Assembly: GCF_900091435.1 (NCBI RefSeq)
Contig: NZ_FMCS01000008.1
Location: 62,001 to 126,000 of the forward strand
Length of the DNA: 64,000 nt
Origin: Micromonospora chaiyaphumensis
GTDB lineage: Bacteria; Actinomycetota; Actinomycetes; Mycobacteriales; Micromonosporaceae
Direction of reading: 5' to 3'
Notes under the pieces: generated by a model
Told to the model about the DNA's origin: nothing
What the model saw: the letters and a program-made list of their open reading frames with translations, nothing else
The model's database searches: none
Made by a program: the position numbers and the translations under genes
Shown: positions 25,884-36,405 of the stretch, piece after piece
Layout of the letters: every line of letters starts with the position of its first letter
Numbering within the stretch: position 1 is the stretch's first letter

Positions 25884-27110
25884 ATGTCCCGAAGACTGAT
25901 CTCTGTTCTGGTGTCCGCCGGGCTCGCGCTCGGCACCGTGTTCGGCGTGTCGCAGCCGGTGAGCGCGGCCGATTCCGCTCCCGACGGCGGTGGCCGGGCG
26001 AACGCCGGCGTCAAGCCGGGTGCGCGCGCCGCCACGGCGTCCACGACTGCCACCACGCCGGCGGGCTACACGATCCGCGGCATCGACGTCTCCAGCCACG
26101 ACCACAACCTGGGCCCGATCAACTGGCCGGGCGTGGCGACCGACGGCTACAAGTTCGCCTACGTCAAGGCGACCGAGGGGCAGACGTACCGCAACCCCTA
26201 CTTCGCCGAGGACTACGCGGCGGCCAAGGCGGCCGGTCTGCTCGTCGGCGCCTACCACTTCGCCCGTCCGGACGGGCGTGACCCGGTCACCGAGGCGAAC
26301 TTCTTCATCGACAACGCGCAGTTCGCCAAGGACAGCCAGACGCTCGTGCCCATGGTGGACATCGAATGGCCGTACTGGTCGGGCGCGCCGACCTGCTACG
26401 GGCTGACCACGACGGAGATGTCCGCCTGGATCAAGTCGTTCACCGACCAGGTCAAGGCCCGTATCGGCCGGCCGGTGATGATCTACACGAACACCAACTA
26501 CTGGAACCCGTGCACCGGCAACAACGCCACCTTCGGCGCCAACCCGCTCGACATCGCGGGCTACACCACCACCCGCCCGCCCCTGCCGGCCGGCTGGACG
26601 ACGGAGACCGTCTGGCAGTACGCGGCCGGTAACCCCAGCGAGCCCGGGAACTACAGCCAGAACGTGTTCAACGGCGACTACCCGGCCCTCACCCGGCTCA
26701 CGGGCGCCCCGGCCGCCGCGGCCCCGATCGCCCTGCGCGCCCGGATCAACAGTCGTTACGTCGTGGCCGAGAGTGCCGGCACCAAGCCGCTGATCGCCAA
26801 CCGGACCTCGGTCGGGCTGTGGGAGCAGTTCGACCTCGTCGACGCGGGCGACGGCTTCGTGGCCCTCCGGGCGCGGGCCAACGGCCGGTACGTGGTGGTG
26901 GAGGGCACCAAGCCGCTGATCGCGAACCGCACGTCGGTGGGCGCCTGGGAGAAGTTCACCATCATCAACAATTCGGACGGCAGCATCAGTCTCCAGGCCA
27001 ACGCCAACGGCCGGTACGTGGTGGCGGAGAACGCGGGCACCCAGCCGCTGGTCGCCAACCGCACGTCGATCGGGCCGTGGGAGAAGTTCGACAAGATCGC
27101 CACGTCCTGA
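25884..27110 (+). CDS. Secreted GH25 lysozyme with C-terminal beta-trefoil (fascin-like) domain
   Basis: A 408-residue exported muramidase. After a signal peptide (1-28) and a Thr/Ala linker comes a GH25 domain (about 64-270) with GIDVSSHD (Asp68), YVKATEG, GAYHFARP and the catalytic pair in MVDIEW (Asp159, Glu161). The tail (280-408) consists of three repeats of 42-45 residues, each with the RYVV(A/V)E and ANRTS(V/I)GxWE(K/Q)F blocks, a three-lobed beta-trefoil likely binding wall or fungal glycans. GAGGAG lies 12 bases before the ATG at 25884. Role: wall turnover or lysis of competitors. A TAGAGT -10-like box is near 25758. Confidence 0.93.
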   Translation: MSRRLISVLVSAGLALGTVFGVSQPVSAADSAPDGGGRANAGVKPGARAATASTTATTPAGYTIRGIDVSSHDHNLGPINWPGVATDGYKFAYVKATEGQTYRNPYFAEDYAAAKAAGLLVGAYHFARPDGRDPVTEANFFIDNAQFAKDSQTLVPMVDIEWPYWSGAPTCYGLTTTEMSAWIKSFTDQVKARIGRPVMIYTNTNYWNPCTGNNATFGANPLDIAGYTTTRPPLPAGWTTETVWQYAAGNPSEPGNYSQNVFNGDYPALTRLTGAPAAAAPIALRARINSRYVVAESAGTKPLIANRTSVGLWEQFDLVDAGDGFVALRARANGRYVVVEGTKPLIANRTSVGAWEKFTIINNSDGSISLQANANGRYVVAENAGTQPLVANRTSIGPWEKFDKIATS

Positions 27111-27117
27111 ACCACCG

Positions 27118-27156
27118 CCGTTGCCCGGCGCCCCGACGAGGGGCGCCGGGCAACGG
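27118..27156. terminator. Bidirectional terminator after the lysozyme gene
   Basis: A perfect 17-bp stem (27118-27134 with 27140-27156) with a 5-nt loop, between the converging lysozyme and acyl-CoA dehydrogenase genes. Confidence 0.88.
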
Positions 27157-27168
27157 CGCATCTCACGG

Positions 27169-28332
27169 TCAGTACGACTTGTCCTGGCCGAGGACGTGCT
27201 GGGCCACGAAGTTGAGGATCATCTCGCGGCTGACCGGGGCGATCCGGCCGGCCCGGACCGCGCCGAGCAGGGTGGCCACGCCGTACTCGGTGGTCATGCC
27301 GGCGCCGCCGAGCGCCTGGACGGCGGTGTCCACGGCGAGCGCGGCGGCCTCGCCGGCCGCGTACTTGGCCATGTTGCCGGCGACGCCGGCCTCCAGGTCG
27401 CGGCCGGCGTCGTAGAGGGTCGCCGCCTTGTGGATCATGAGGCGGGCCAGTTCCACCTGCACCGCCGCGTGGGCGAGCGGGTGGGCGACGCCCTGGTGCG
27501 AGCCGATGCTCCTGCCGCCCCACACCGTCCGGGTGGCGGTGTACGCGCTGGCCCGCTCGATGGCGTACCGGCCGGTGCCGGCGCCCATCGCGGCCACGGT
27601 GATCCGCTCGGGGTTGAGGCCGGAGAAGAGCGCCGGCAGCCCGGCGTCGAGGGATTCGCCGACCAGCGCGTCGGCGGGCAGCCGGACGTCGTCCAGGTAG
27701 AGCAGGAACTGGTTCTCCGGGGACAGGATCTCCATGTCCAGCCTGGACCGCTCCAGCCCGGGGGCGTCGGTCGGCACGATGAACAGCGCCGGCTTCAGCT
27801 TGCCGGTGGAGGCGTCCTCGGTTCGTGCCACGACCAGCACGTGCCCCGCCTCGTCGACCCCGGAGATGTAGCACTTGCGGCCGGTGAGCAGCCAGTCGTC
27901 GCCGTCGCGGCGGGCCACCGTGCCGAGCCGGTGGAAGTTCGACCCGGCCTCCGGCTCGGTGATCGCGAACACGATCTTCTGGGAGCCGTCGGCGAGGCCG
28001 GGCAGGTGGCGCTTGCGCTGCTCGTCGGTGCCGTGCTTGTTGATGACGGTGGCCGCGATGGCCGGCGAGACCACGAGCAGCAGCAGCGGGCAGCCGGCCG
28101 CGGCCAGTTCCTCGCAGACGATGGCCAGCTCGGTGATGCCGCCGCCCCCGCCGCCGTACTCGGTGGGGATGTTGACGCCCAGGTAGCCGAGCCGGCCGGC
28201 CTCCTGCCACAGCTCGGTGGTGTGCGCACCGGCCTTGGCCTTCTCGACGAAGTAGCCGTGGCCGTACTTCCGTCCCAGCGCCCGGACGGCGTCGCGGAGC
28301 TGGTCCTGCTCGGGGGTGAGGTCGAAGTTCAT
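27169..28332 (-). CDS. Acyl-CoA dehydrogenase (last gene of the carboxylase operon)
   Basis: A 387-residue flavin enzyme of the acyl-CoA dehydrogenase family that oxidises an acyl-CoA to the 2-enoyl-CoA. Typical segments are FAITEPEAGSNFHRLGT, ADGWLLTGRKCYISG-like FAD/substrate strands (DDWLLTGRKCYISGVDEAG), GGRSIGSHQGVAHPLAHA and VQALGGAGMTTEYGV. The catalytic base should lie in the C-terminal TEYGVATLLGAVRAGRI region. Its ATG overlaps the stop of the biotin-carboxylase gene by four bases. The position parallels fadE12 of M. tuberculosis in the accD2-accA2 cluster. Confidence 0.93.
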   Translation of the reverse strand: MNFDLTPEQDQLRDAVRALGRKYGHGYFVEKAKAGAHTTELWQEAGRLGYLGVNIPTEYGGGGGGITELAIVCEELAAAGCPLLLLVVSPAIAATVINKHGTDEQRKRHLPGLADGSQKIVFAITEPEAGSNFHRLGTVARRDGDDWLLTGRKCYISGVDEAGHVLVVARTEDASTGKLKPALFIVPTDAPGLERSRLDMEILSPENQFLLYLDDVRLPADALVGESLDAGLPALFSGLNPERITVAAMGAGTGRYAIERASAYTATRTVWGGRSIGSHQGVAHPLAHAAVQVELARLMIHKAATLYDAGRDLEAGVAGNMAKYAAGEAAALAVDTAVQALGGAGMTTEYGVATLLGAVRAGRIAPVSREMILNFVAQHVLGQDKSY

Positions 28333-30326
28333 CGCGGGTCCTCCTCGGGATTGACCACGGCCAGCACGGCCCCGGTGTCGACCTGGCCGCCGGCCGGCAC
28401 GGGCAGCTCCGCCACCACGCCGTCGGCCGGGGCGAGCACGGGGTGTTCGAGCTTCATCGCTTCGAGGGTCAGCAGCAGGTCACCGGCGCTCACCCGCTGG
28501 CCGACCTCGACGTGCAGCCGGGTCACCGCGCCGGGCAGCGGCGCGAGCAGCGACCCGGCCGCCAGCTCCGCGGTGGGCAGGGGGAAGCGGGGCAGCTCGG
28601 TGAGGCTCGCCGCCCCGTCCGGGCCGTCCACGAAGACCTCCGACCCCGCGCGGTGTACGCGGTAGGCCCGCCGCACCCCGTCGACGTCGAGCACGACGCG
28701 GTCCGCGGCGGCCTCGACCAGGGTCACCGCCTCGCCGCCGGACCCGGTGCCGCCACCCGCCGCCGACACCGACCAGTCCGCGAGCGCCCCCGTACGGTCC
28801 AGCCGGTACCGGACCTCGATCTCGCCGCCGCCCGCCCCGCTGAACCGGGCGACCTGCGGGAACGCCGGCACGTTGCGCCACCCGGACGGCAGCCCGGCCA
28901 GCACGGTGGCCCCGGCGCGCCGCCGCACGGCCGACGCGAGCGCCGCGGCCAGCGCGACCAGGGGGAGCTGATCGCCGGGAAGCAGCGGGGCGAAGACCTC
29001 GGGGTGCCGCTCCAGGAAGCCGGTGTCGAGGTCGACGGCGCCGAACTCGGGGCTGCGCAGCACCCGGACCAGCAGGTCCCGGTTGGTGGTGACGCCGTGC
29101 AGTTCGGCCCGGGCCAGCGCGCCGGCCAGGGCTCGGACCGCCTCGGCCCGGGTGGGCGCCCAGGCGATCAGCTTGGCGAGCATCGAGTCGTAGTGGACGC
29201 CGACCGTCGAGCCGTCGACCACGCCGGAGTCGAGTCGCAGGCCCTTCGCCAGGGCGAACTCGGCGACCACCCCCGGGATCGCGAAGCGGTGCAGCGTGCC
29301 GGTGGCCGGGCGGTAGCCCTGGGCCGGGTCCTCGGCGCAGAGCCGCACCTCGACGGCGTGGCCGTCGGGCGGAGGAGCGGCCGTCAGCGGCAGCGGCTCG
29401 CCCTCGGCGACGAGGAGTTGCAGCCGCACGAGGTCCAGTCCGGTGGTCAGCTCGGTGACCGGGTGTTCCACCTGGAGGCGGGTGTTCATCTCCAGGAAGC
29501 GGACCTGGCCGTCGGGGGCGAGCAGGAACTCCACCGTGCCCGCGCCCACGTAGTCGACCGCCCGGCCGGCGGCCACCGCCGCCTCGTGCAGCCGCTCGCG
29601 CACCTCCGGAGGCAGGACCCCCGGCGCCTCCTCGACGATCTTCTGGTGCCGGCGCTGGATCGAGCAGTCGCGCACACCGAGGGCGACCACGGTGCCGTGG
29701 GTGTCGCCGAAGATCTGCACCTCGACGTGCCGGCCGCGTTCGACGTACCGCTCGATGAAGACCGTGCCGTCGCCGAAGGCCGCGGCCGCCTCGCGGCGCG
29801 CGCCCGCGACGGCCTCGGCGAGCCCGGTGGCGTCGCGGACCACCCGCATGCCCCGGCCGCCACCGCCCGCGGCGGCCTTGACCAGCACCGGGAAGTCGGT
29901 GACCTGGCCGGTCTCTGTCCAGGTCGGCAGCATCGGCACGCCCGCGTCGGCGAGCAGGGCCTTGGCCGCCATCTTGTCGCCCATGGCGGCGATCGCCTTG
30001 GCCGGCGGGCCGACCCAGGTCAGCCCCGCGTCGGTGACCGCCGCGGCGAACTCGGCGTTCTCGGCCAGGAAGCCGTAGCCCGGATGGACCGCGTCCGCGC
30101 CGGACCGGCGGGCCGCGTCCAGGATCAGGTCGATCCGCAGGTACGTCTCGGCCGGCGCGTTGCCGGGCAGCCGGACGGCCTGATCGGCCTCGGCCACGAA
30201 GGGCGCGCCGGCGTCCGCGTCGGAGTGCACGGCGACCGTCTCCACGCCGAGCGCGCGGCAGGTGGCGAAGACCCGCCGGGCGATCTCGCCCCGGTTGGCG
30301 ACCAACAGCCTGGTAATCATCGGCAC
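28329..30326 (-). CDS. Biotin-dependent acyl-CoA carboxylase alpha subunit (AccA/MccA type)
   Basis: A 665-residue subunit with biotin carboxylase at the N-terminus (RLLVANRGEIARRVFATC, ATP-grasp GGGGRGMR, EMNTRLQVEHPVTE) and a biotin carrier domain at the end (LEAMKLEHPV with the biotinylated lysine). It carboxylates biotin with ATP and bicarbonate, then the CT subunit transfers CO2 to an acyl-CoA. The GTG at 30326 fits AAAGGA seven bases upstream better than the ATG two codons on (30320). The size is that of methylcrotonyl/geranyl-CoA carboxylase alpha subunits. It is coupled to the downstream dehydrogenase by an ATGA overlap. Confidence 0.93.
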   Translation of the reverse strand: MPMITRLLVANRGEIARRVFATCRALGVETVAVHSDADAGAPFVAEADQAVRLPGNAPAETYLRIDLILDAARRSGADAVHPGYGFLAENAEFAAAVTDAGLTWVGPPAKAIAAMGDKMAAKALLADAGVPMLPTWTETGQVTDFPVLVKAAAGGGGRGMRVVRDATGLAEAVAGARREAAAAFGDGTVFIERYVERGRHVEVQIFGDTHGTVVALGVRDCSIQRRHQKIVEEAPGVLPPEVRERLHEAAVAAGRAVDYVGAGTVEFLLAPDGQVRFLEMNTRLQVEHPVTELTTGLDLVRLQLLVAEGEPLPLTAAPPPDGHAVEVRLCAEDPAQGYRPATGTLHRFAIPGVVAEFALAKGLRLDSGVVDGSTVGVHYDSMLAKLIAWAPTRAEAVRALAGALARAELHGVTTNRDLLVRVLRSPEFGAVDLDTGFLERHPEVFAPLLPGDQLPLVALAAALASAVRRRAGATVLAGLPSGWRNVPAFPQVARFSGAGGGEIEVRYRLDRTGALADWSVSAAGGGTGSGGEAVTLVEAAADRVVLDVDGVRRAYRVHRAGSEVFVDGPDGAASLTELPRFPLPTAELAAGSLLAPLPGAVTRLHVEVGQRVSAGDLLLTLEAMKLEHPVLAPADGVVAELPVPAGGQVDTGAVLAVVNPEEDPR

Positions 30327-30339
30327 TGCGCCGTCCTTT

Positions 30340-30383
30340 CGTTCGCGACTGCGGGACTCCGCTGCGCTGCGTTCCTCGCGCTC
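30340..30383. repeat. GC-rich repeat-like insertion inside the operon
   Basis: This stretch fills the only real gap (62 bp) in an otherwise overlapping operon. It has imperfect internal symmetry (CGCGACTGCGG ... CTGCG ... CCTCGCG) and a composition unlike the flanking codons. I recall similar sequences scattered between Micromonospora genes, so it may be a dispersed palindromic element, but I could not search. Confidence 0.4.
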
Positions 30384-30388
30384 ACCGG

Positions 30389-31986
<1,598 letters not shown>

Positions 31987-31990
<4 letters not shown>

Positions 31991-33126
31991 AGGCCCATGC
32001 CCTTCGCGATGATCTCGTTCATGATCTCCGTGGTGCCGCCGCCGATGCCCAGGATCCGGGCGTCGCGGTAGTGCCGTTCCACCTCGGCGTCGCGCAGGTA
32101 GCCGAAGCCGCCGTGCAGTTGCAGCGCCGCGTCGACCACGAAGTCGCAGGCGGCCACCGCGACGTTCTTCGCCATGGCCACCTCGGCCACCACCGGTTGA
32201 CCGGCGGCCACCCGCTCGGCCACGTCGTGCACGTACGCCCGGGCCGCCTCGGCGCGGGTGTGCATCTCGGCCAGCCGGTGCCGGACGAGCTGGCGGCTGG
32301 CGAGCGGGCGGCCGAAGGTGGACCGGTCCCGGCACCAGCGGGCCGCCAGTTCCACGCAGCGCTGCGCGGTGGCGTAGGCCTGGGTGGCCAGGGAGAGCCG
32401 CTCGGTGGCGAACTGCTGCATGATCGCCAGGAAGCCGGTGTCCTCCGGGCCGATCCGGTTCGTCACCGGCACCCGGACGTCCACGAAGGAGAGTTCGGCG
32501 GTGTCCGAGCAGTGCCAGCCCAGCTTCTCCAGCCGCCGCCCGACGGTGAACCCGGGGAGGCCCTTCTCGATCACGAGCAGGCTCAGCGAGCCGGAGCCGG
32601 GGAAATCGGTGCAGACGGCAGTGGTCACGAAGTCGGACCGTGCGCCGCTGGTGATGTACGTCTTCGATCCGTTCACCACGTAGTGGTCGCCGTCCCGCCG
32701 GGCGCAGGTGCGGATGCCCGCCACGTCCGAGCCGCCGTCCGGCTCGGTGATCGCCAGGGCGCCGATCATCGTGCCGGCGAGCGTGGGCCGCACGTACCGG
32801 TCGATGAGGCGGTCGTCGCGGGAGGCCACCATGTGCGGCAGCGCGATGCCATGGGTGAAGAGCGCGGCGACCAGCCCGGACGAGCCGCCCGAGCGGATGA
32901 TCTCCTCGGTGACCAGGATCGAGTCGAGCAGGTCGCCGCCGCTGCCGCCGACCGACTCGGGGAAGCCGACGCCGAGCAGCCCGATCTTCGCGGCGGTCTC
33001 GTGCAGCGACCGGGGCACCTCGCCGGCCCGCTCCCAGTCGTCCAGGTGCGGCAGGACCTCCCGGGTCACGAAGGCCCGGGTCAGCTCGCGGAGCTGCCGC
33101 CGCTCGGGAGTGTCCACGATGGTCAC
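31987..33126 (-). CDS. Acyl-CoA dehydrogenase (FadE13-like)
   Basis: A 379-residue acyl-CoA dehydrogenase. Recognisable parts are the helical start (PERRQLRELTRAFVTREVLPHL), ALAITEPDGGSDVAGI, NGSKTYITSGARSDF, RPLASRQLVRHRLAEM and the C-terminal LHGGFGYLRDAEVERHYRDARILGIGGGTTEIM. It resembles isovaleryl/citronellyl-type enzymes acting on branched chains. A GTG start overlaps the preceding gene's stop (GTGA at 33123-33126), and its own end overlaps the carboxyltransferase gene. Two dehydrogenases in one operon suggest two oxidation steps or two substrates. Confidence 0.93.
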
Positions 33127-34805
33127 GACGGCACCCCCGGGGTGAGGTCGGCGGGCAGGTCCACGATCCGGGAGCGGAGCAGCTCGCCGAGCGCCTTGGC
33201 CTGCGGGTCGAAGCGGGTGGAGGCGGCCACCCCCTGGCCGAGCAGCCCCCGGATCACGAAGTTGACCGCGCGCAGGTTCGGCAGCTCGTACCGCTCGACG
33301 GCCAGCGGGGCGGTCTCCGGCAGCAGCTCGGCCAGCCGCGCGACGGTCAACCAGCCGCGCAGCCAGGCCCAGGTGGCGTCGGTGCGGGCCCAGACGCCGA
33401 GGTTGGCGTCGCCGCCCTTGTCGCCCGACCGGGCACCGACCAGCTCACCGAGCGGCGCCCGCCGGGTCGGCCCGGCGTGGTGGGGCTGCCCGCCCGGGGT
33501 CTGCTCGCCGGCCGGCGGTGCCGCCGTCCGCACCGGCGGGGCGATCGGCACCCGGGTCCCGTCCGGCAGGACGGCCACGTGCGCGACCGCGTCCTGCGGC
33601 ACGGCGTCGGCGGTGAAGACCCCGTACGGGGTGGCGTCGCCGGGCAGAGTGGTCAGCGTGCAGCCCGGGTAGGAGGCCAGCGCCAGCTCCACGGCGGCCG
33701 CCGAGAAGGCCCGCCCGGCCCGCGCCCTGTCGCCGTCCCGCAGGTGTACGTGCAGCAGCGCGCTCGCCGCCTCGGTGTCGGTGGCGTCCGGGTGGTCGGT
33801 GCGGGCCAGCGTGAACTCCAGCCCCTCCTTGCCGACCGCCTCCTCCAGCTGCCCCCGCACCAGGGCCGCCTTGGCCGGGATGTCCAGGCCGCAGAGCACG
33901 AACGTCATGGAGTTGCGGAAGCCGCCCAGGTTGTTGACGCCCACCTTGAGGGTGTCCGGCGGGGCCGTGCCCCGGACACCGGAGACCCGCACCCGGTCCG
34001 GCCCCTCCTGGGTCAGCTCCACGGTGTCGAGCCGGGTCACCACGTCCGGCCCCAGGTAGGCCGGCCCGCCCACCTCGTACAGCAGTTGGGCGGTGACCGT
34101 CTCGACGGTGACCGCGCCGCCCGTGCCCGGGTGCTTCGTGAGCACCGACGAGCCGTCCGCACGGATCTCGGCGATGGGGAAGCCGGGGCGGTGCCCCCCG
34201 TCGGGCAGCTCGGTGAAGAAGCTGAAGTTGCCGCCGGTGACCTGCGCCCCGCACTCGATGAGGTGCCCCGCGACGGTCGCGCCGGCCAGCGCGTCGAGGT
34301 CGTCCCGGGTCCAGCCGAAGCGGGAGATGGCCGGGCCGACCGCCAGCGAGGCGTCCGTCACCCGCCCGGTGACCACCACGTCCGCACCGGCGTCGAGGCA
34401 GGCCGCGATCCCGAACGCCCCCAGGTACGCGTTCGCGGTCAACGCGTCCGGCCGCGCCAGGGCGTCGCCCTCGACGTACCCGATCCGGACCGGGAGGCCG
34501 AGCCGGTCGGCGAGCGCGCCGATCGCGGCGGCCAGCCCCGCCGGGTTGAGCCCGCCGGCGTTGGTGACCAGCCGGACCCCGCGCTCCAGCGCGGTGCCGA
34601 GGACGCCGTCGAGCTGGCGCAGGAACGTCTTCGCGTAGCCGAGCGAGGGGTCGCGCATCCGGTCCCGCCCGAGGATGAGCATGGTCAGCTCGGCCAGGTA
34701 GTCGCCGGTCAGCACGTCCAGCTCACCGCCGTCGAGCATCTCCCGCCAGGCGGAGAGACGGTCGCCGTAGAAGCCGGACGCGTTGCCGACCCGCAGCGCG
34801 CTCAC
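33123..34805 (-). CDS. AtuA-family (DUF1446) protein
   Basis: A 560-residue protein of the acyclic-terpene-utilisation AtuA family. The start SALRVGNASGFYGDRLSAWREML and the block LDVLTGDYLAELTMLILGR are family hallmarks, as are FLRQLDGVLG, VTNAGGLNPAGLA and VGARSGDKGGDANLGVWA near the C-terminus. AtuA is needed for citronellol/geraniol growth in Pseudomonas, but its reaction is not established. The GTG at 34805 overlaps the upstream gene's stop; the protein's stop overlaps the dehydrogenase. Neighbourhood parallels Rv0976c. Some homologues are split in two, whereas here the small C-terminal module is fused. Confidence 0.9.
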   Translation of the reverse strand: MSALRVGNASGFYGDRLSAWREMLDGGELDVLTGDYLAELTMLILGRDRMRDPSLGYAKTFLRQLDGVLGTALERGVRLVTNAGGLNPAGLAAAIGALADRLGLPVRIGYVEGDALARPDALTANAYLGAFGIAACLDAGADVVVTGRVTDASLAVGPAISRFGWTRDDLDALAGATVAGHLIECGAQVTGGNFSFFTELPDGGHRPGFPIAEIRADGSSVLTKHPGTGGAVTVETVTAQLLYEVGGPAYLGPDVVTRLDTVELTQEGPDRVRVSGVRGTAPPDTLKVGVNNLGGFRNSMTFVLCGLDIPAKAALVRGQLEEAVGKEGLEFTLARTDHPDATDTEAASALLHVHLRDGDRARAGRAFSAAAVELALASYPGCTLTTLPGDATPYGVFTADAVPQDAVAHVAVLPDGTRVPIAPPVRTAAPPAGEQTPGGQPHHAGPTRRAPLGELVGARSGDKGGDANLGVWARTDATWAWLRGWLTVARLAELLPETAPLAVERYELPNLRAVNFVIRGLLGQGVAASTRFDPQAKALGELLRSRIVDLPADLTPGVPS

Positions 34806-35596
34806 CGGGCCACCCCGCTGCCCGCCGCCTCCCGCTTGCCGCCGGGCGGCCCCGCGAACGCCTGGGCGACGTCCAGCCACTCGTCGGCGACCGGCCCGGT
34901 GGCGACCAGCGCCAGGTCGGCGCGGTGCCGGCGCTGGGTCACCAGCAGGCAGAAGTCGAGTGCCGGGCCGGTGACCCGGTCGGCCGCGTCCTCCGGCCCG
35001 AACGCCCAGGTGTCCCCGTGGGGCGCCACCAGCTCGACCCGGACCGGCGCCGTCGGCATCGCGCGGCCGTGGGCCGCGAAACCGTGCCCGAGGGTACGGA
35101 ACCCCAGGTGCGCCACGTGCCGCAGCCGCGCCGTCGGGGCACGCCGGACGCCCAGTGTGTCGGCCACGTCCTCGCCGTGCGCCCAGGTCTCCATGATGCG
35201 GGCGGTCGCCATCGAGGCGGGCGACATGCGGGTGCCGTACCAGGGCAGTTTCTCCCCGGCCGGTGCGGCCGCGAGCGCACCGGCGAGCGCGGCCCGGCCG
35301 GCCCGCCAGCGGGCCAGCAGCGCGGCGGGCGCGGCGAGGAACGCGTCGGCGCCGTCGTCGACCAGCCGGGACGGGTCCGGTGCGGAGGTGACCGAGGCGA
35401 AGAACGCCGCCGCGTCGGTCGCCGCGAGGTGGGCCACGTGGTCGGTCCAGGCGAGGTGGGCGATCTGGTGGGCGATGGTCCAGCCGGGTGCCGGAGTCGG
35501 CCGTGCCCAGGCCTCCGGTGGCAGCGGCGCGACCAGAGCGTCGAGTTGCTCGGACTCGGCGGCCAGGTCCGCGAGCAGGGCGGTCAGGTCGACCAT
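34802..35596 (-). CDS. TIGR03084-family DinB-like metal-binding protein
   Basis: A 264-residue protein with a maleylpyruvate isomerase N-terminal/DinB-type four-helix bundle. The metal site residues are likely His in WTIAHQIAHLAWTDH and in ETWAHGEDVADTLG. The C-terminal half resembles the sterol-carrier-like or wyosine-base region found in TIGR03084 proteins. DinB-like members use mycothiol or other thiols in isomerase/transferase reactions; its role in this operon is unknown. GGAGG precedes the ATG at 35596. It is the first enzyme gene after the regulator and is coupled to the AtuA gene. Confidence 0.88.
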   Translation of the reverse strand: MVDLTALLADLAAESEQLDALVAPLPPEAWARPTPAPGWTIAHQIAHLAWTDHVAHLAATDAAAFFASVTSAPDPSRLVDDGADAFLAAPAALLARWRAGRAALAGALAAAPAGEKLPWYGTRMSPASMATARIMETWAHGEDVADTLGVRRAPTARLRHVAHLGFRTLGHGFAAHGRAMPTAPVRVELVAPHGDTWAFGPEDAADRVTGPALDFCLLVTQRRHRADLALVATGPVADEWLDVAQAFAGPPGGKREAAGSGVAR

Positions 35597-35611
35597 GGTG
35601 CCTCCGGGGGA

Positions 35612-36256
35612 TCAGTGCGGCCGCGCGCTCCCGGGCGTGGGCGGGCCGGCGTCGGGGGTGAGCAGGGCGGCGAGCTGGCGCTTCCAGGTGTGCAGGAGGG
35701 CGGTGCGGCGGGTCGAGTCGTCGCTGAGCAGGTTGGCCACGCCGAGGCCGCGGAGCAGGTCGAGGGTGGCCTGCACCGCCTCGCGGACGCCGGGCCGCCG
35801 CTCGTCCACGCCGAGCAGCTCGACGGTCAGCCGGTGCATCTCCCGGCCCACCCGGGCTTCGAGGGGAACCAGGGCGTCGCGCAGTTCGGCGTCGGTGCGG
35901 GCGGCCACCCACAGCTCCAGCGCCGCGACGAAGAGCGGCCCGGTGAAGGCGGCGGCGAGCAGGTCGACCACCCCGTCGAGGCGCCGCGGGCCGGCCGGCA
36001 GCGCCGCGGCCTCGGTGCGCAGCTCCACGGCCCGGCGCTCGGTGAGGTGGGTGACCGCGGCGGTGACCAGGGCCGCCTTGGTCGGGTAGTGGTGCAGCTG
36101 GGCGCCCCGCGAGACGCCCGCCCGGGCCGCCACCACGGTCGTCGTCGTGCCGGACCAGCCGTGCTCCACCAGGCACTCCACGGTCGCCTCCAACAGCCGG
36201 GCCTGGGTGGCACGGCTGCGCTCCTGTTGAGGGACGCGGGTCGATGTGGTGGGCAC
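35612..36256 (-). CDS. TetR-family transcriptional regulator
   Basis: A 214-residue regulator heading the operon. The N-terminal helix-turn-helix runs through RLLEATVECLVEHGW, TTTTVVAARAGVSRGAQLHHYPTKAALV (about 20-60); the remaining residues form a helical ligand-binding and dimer domain. It is only 15 bp from the next gene, so it is probably co-transcribed with the catabolic genes and represses them in an acyl-CoA-sensitive way (inference from family). The GTG at 36256 is chosen because longer in-frame starts have no ribosome site; even this one is weak. It may also control the divergent permease. Confidence 0.88.
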   Translation of the reverse strand: MPTTSTRVPQQERSRATQARLLEATVECLVEHGWSGTTTTVVAARAGVSRGAQLHHYPTKAALVTAAVTHLTERRAVELRTEAAALPAGPRRLDGVVDLLAAAFTGPLFVAALELWVAARTDAELRDALVPLEARVGREMHRLTVELLGVDERRPGVREAVQATLDLLRGLGVANLLSDDSTRRTALLHTWKRQLAALLTPDAGPPTPGSARPH

Positions 36257-36405
36257 GGGGACAGCGTGCCGCCCCCGAAACAAACAGTCAAGACTGACTT
36301 TTTCTGACTCATGACCGAGCGATGTATACAATCCAGACGCATAGATCTAGCTGTCCGTCGATGGCTGGACTAACGTGCGGCCTCACCAGATCAAGGAGGC
36401 GCGCC
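36257..36405. promoter_or_regulatory. Divergent promoter with TGACT repeats (candidate TetR operators)
   Basis: Between the tetR operon and the permease. CAGTC-AA-GACTG (36285-36296) is an inverted pair; TGACT occurs at 36295-36299 and again 10 bp later at 36305-36309, with TGAC at 36312. For the permease, CTGACT (36304-36309) and TACAAT (36327-36332), 17 bp apart, form a good promoter, so one TGACT copy overlaps the -35. The stretch is AT-richer than its surroundings. Binding by this TetR protein is inference. Confidence 0.6.

Noticed and set aside
34806..36176. Extension of the AtuA-family gene upstream
   Set aside because: It crosses two real genes (TIGR03084 and TetR) in the wrong frame; the GTG at 34805 gives the family's normal N-terminus.
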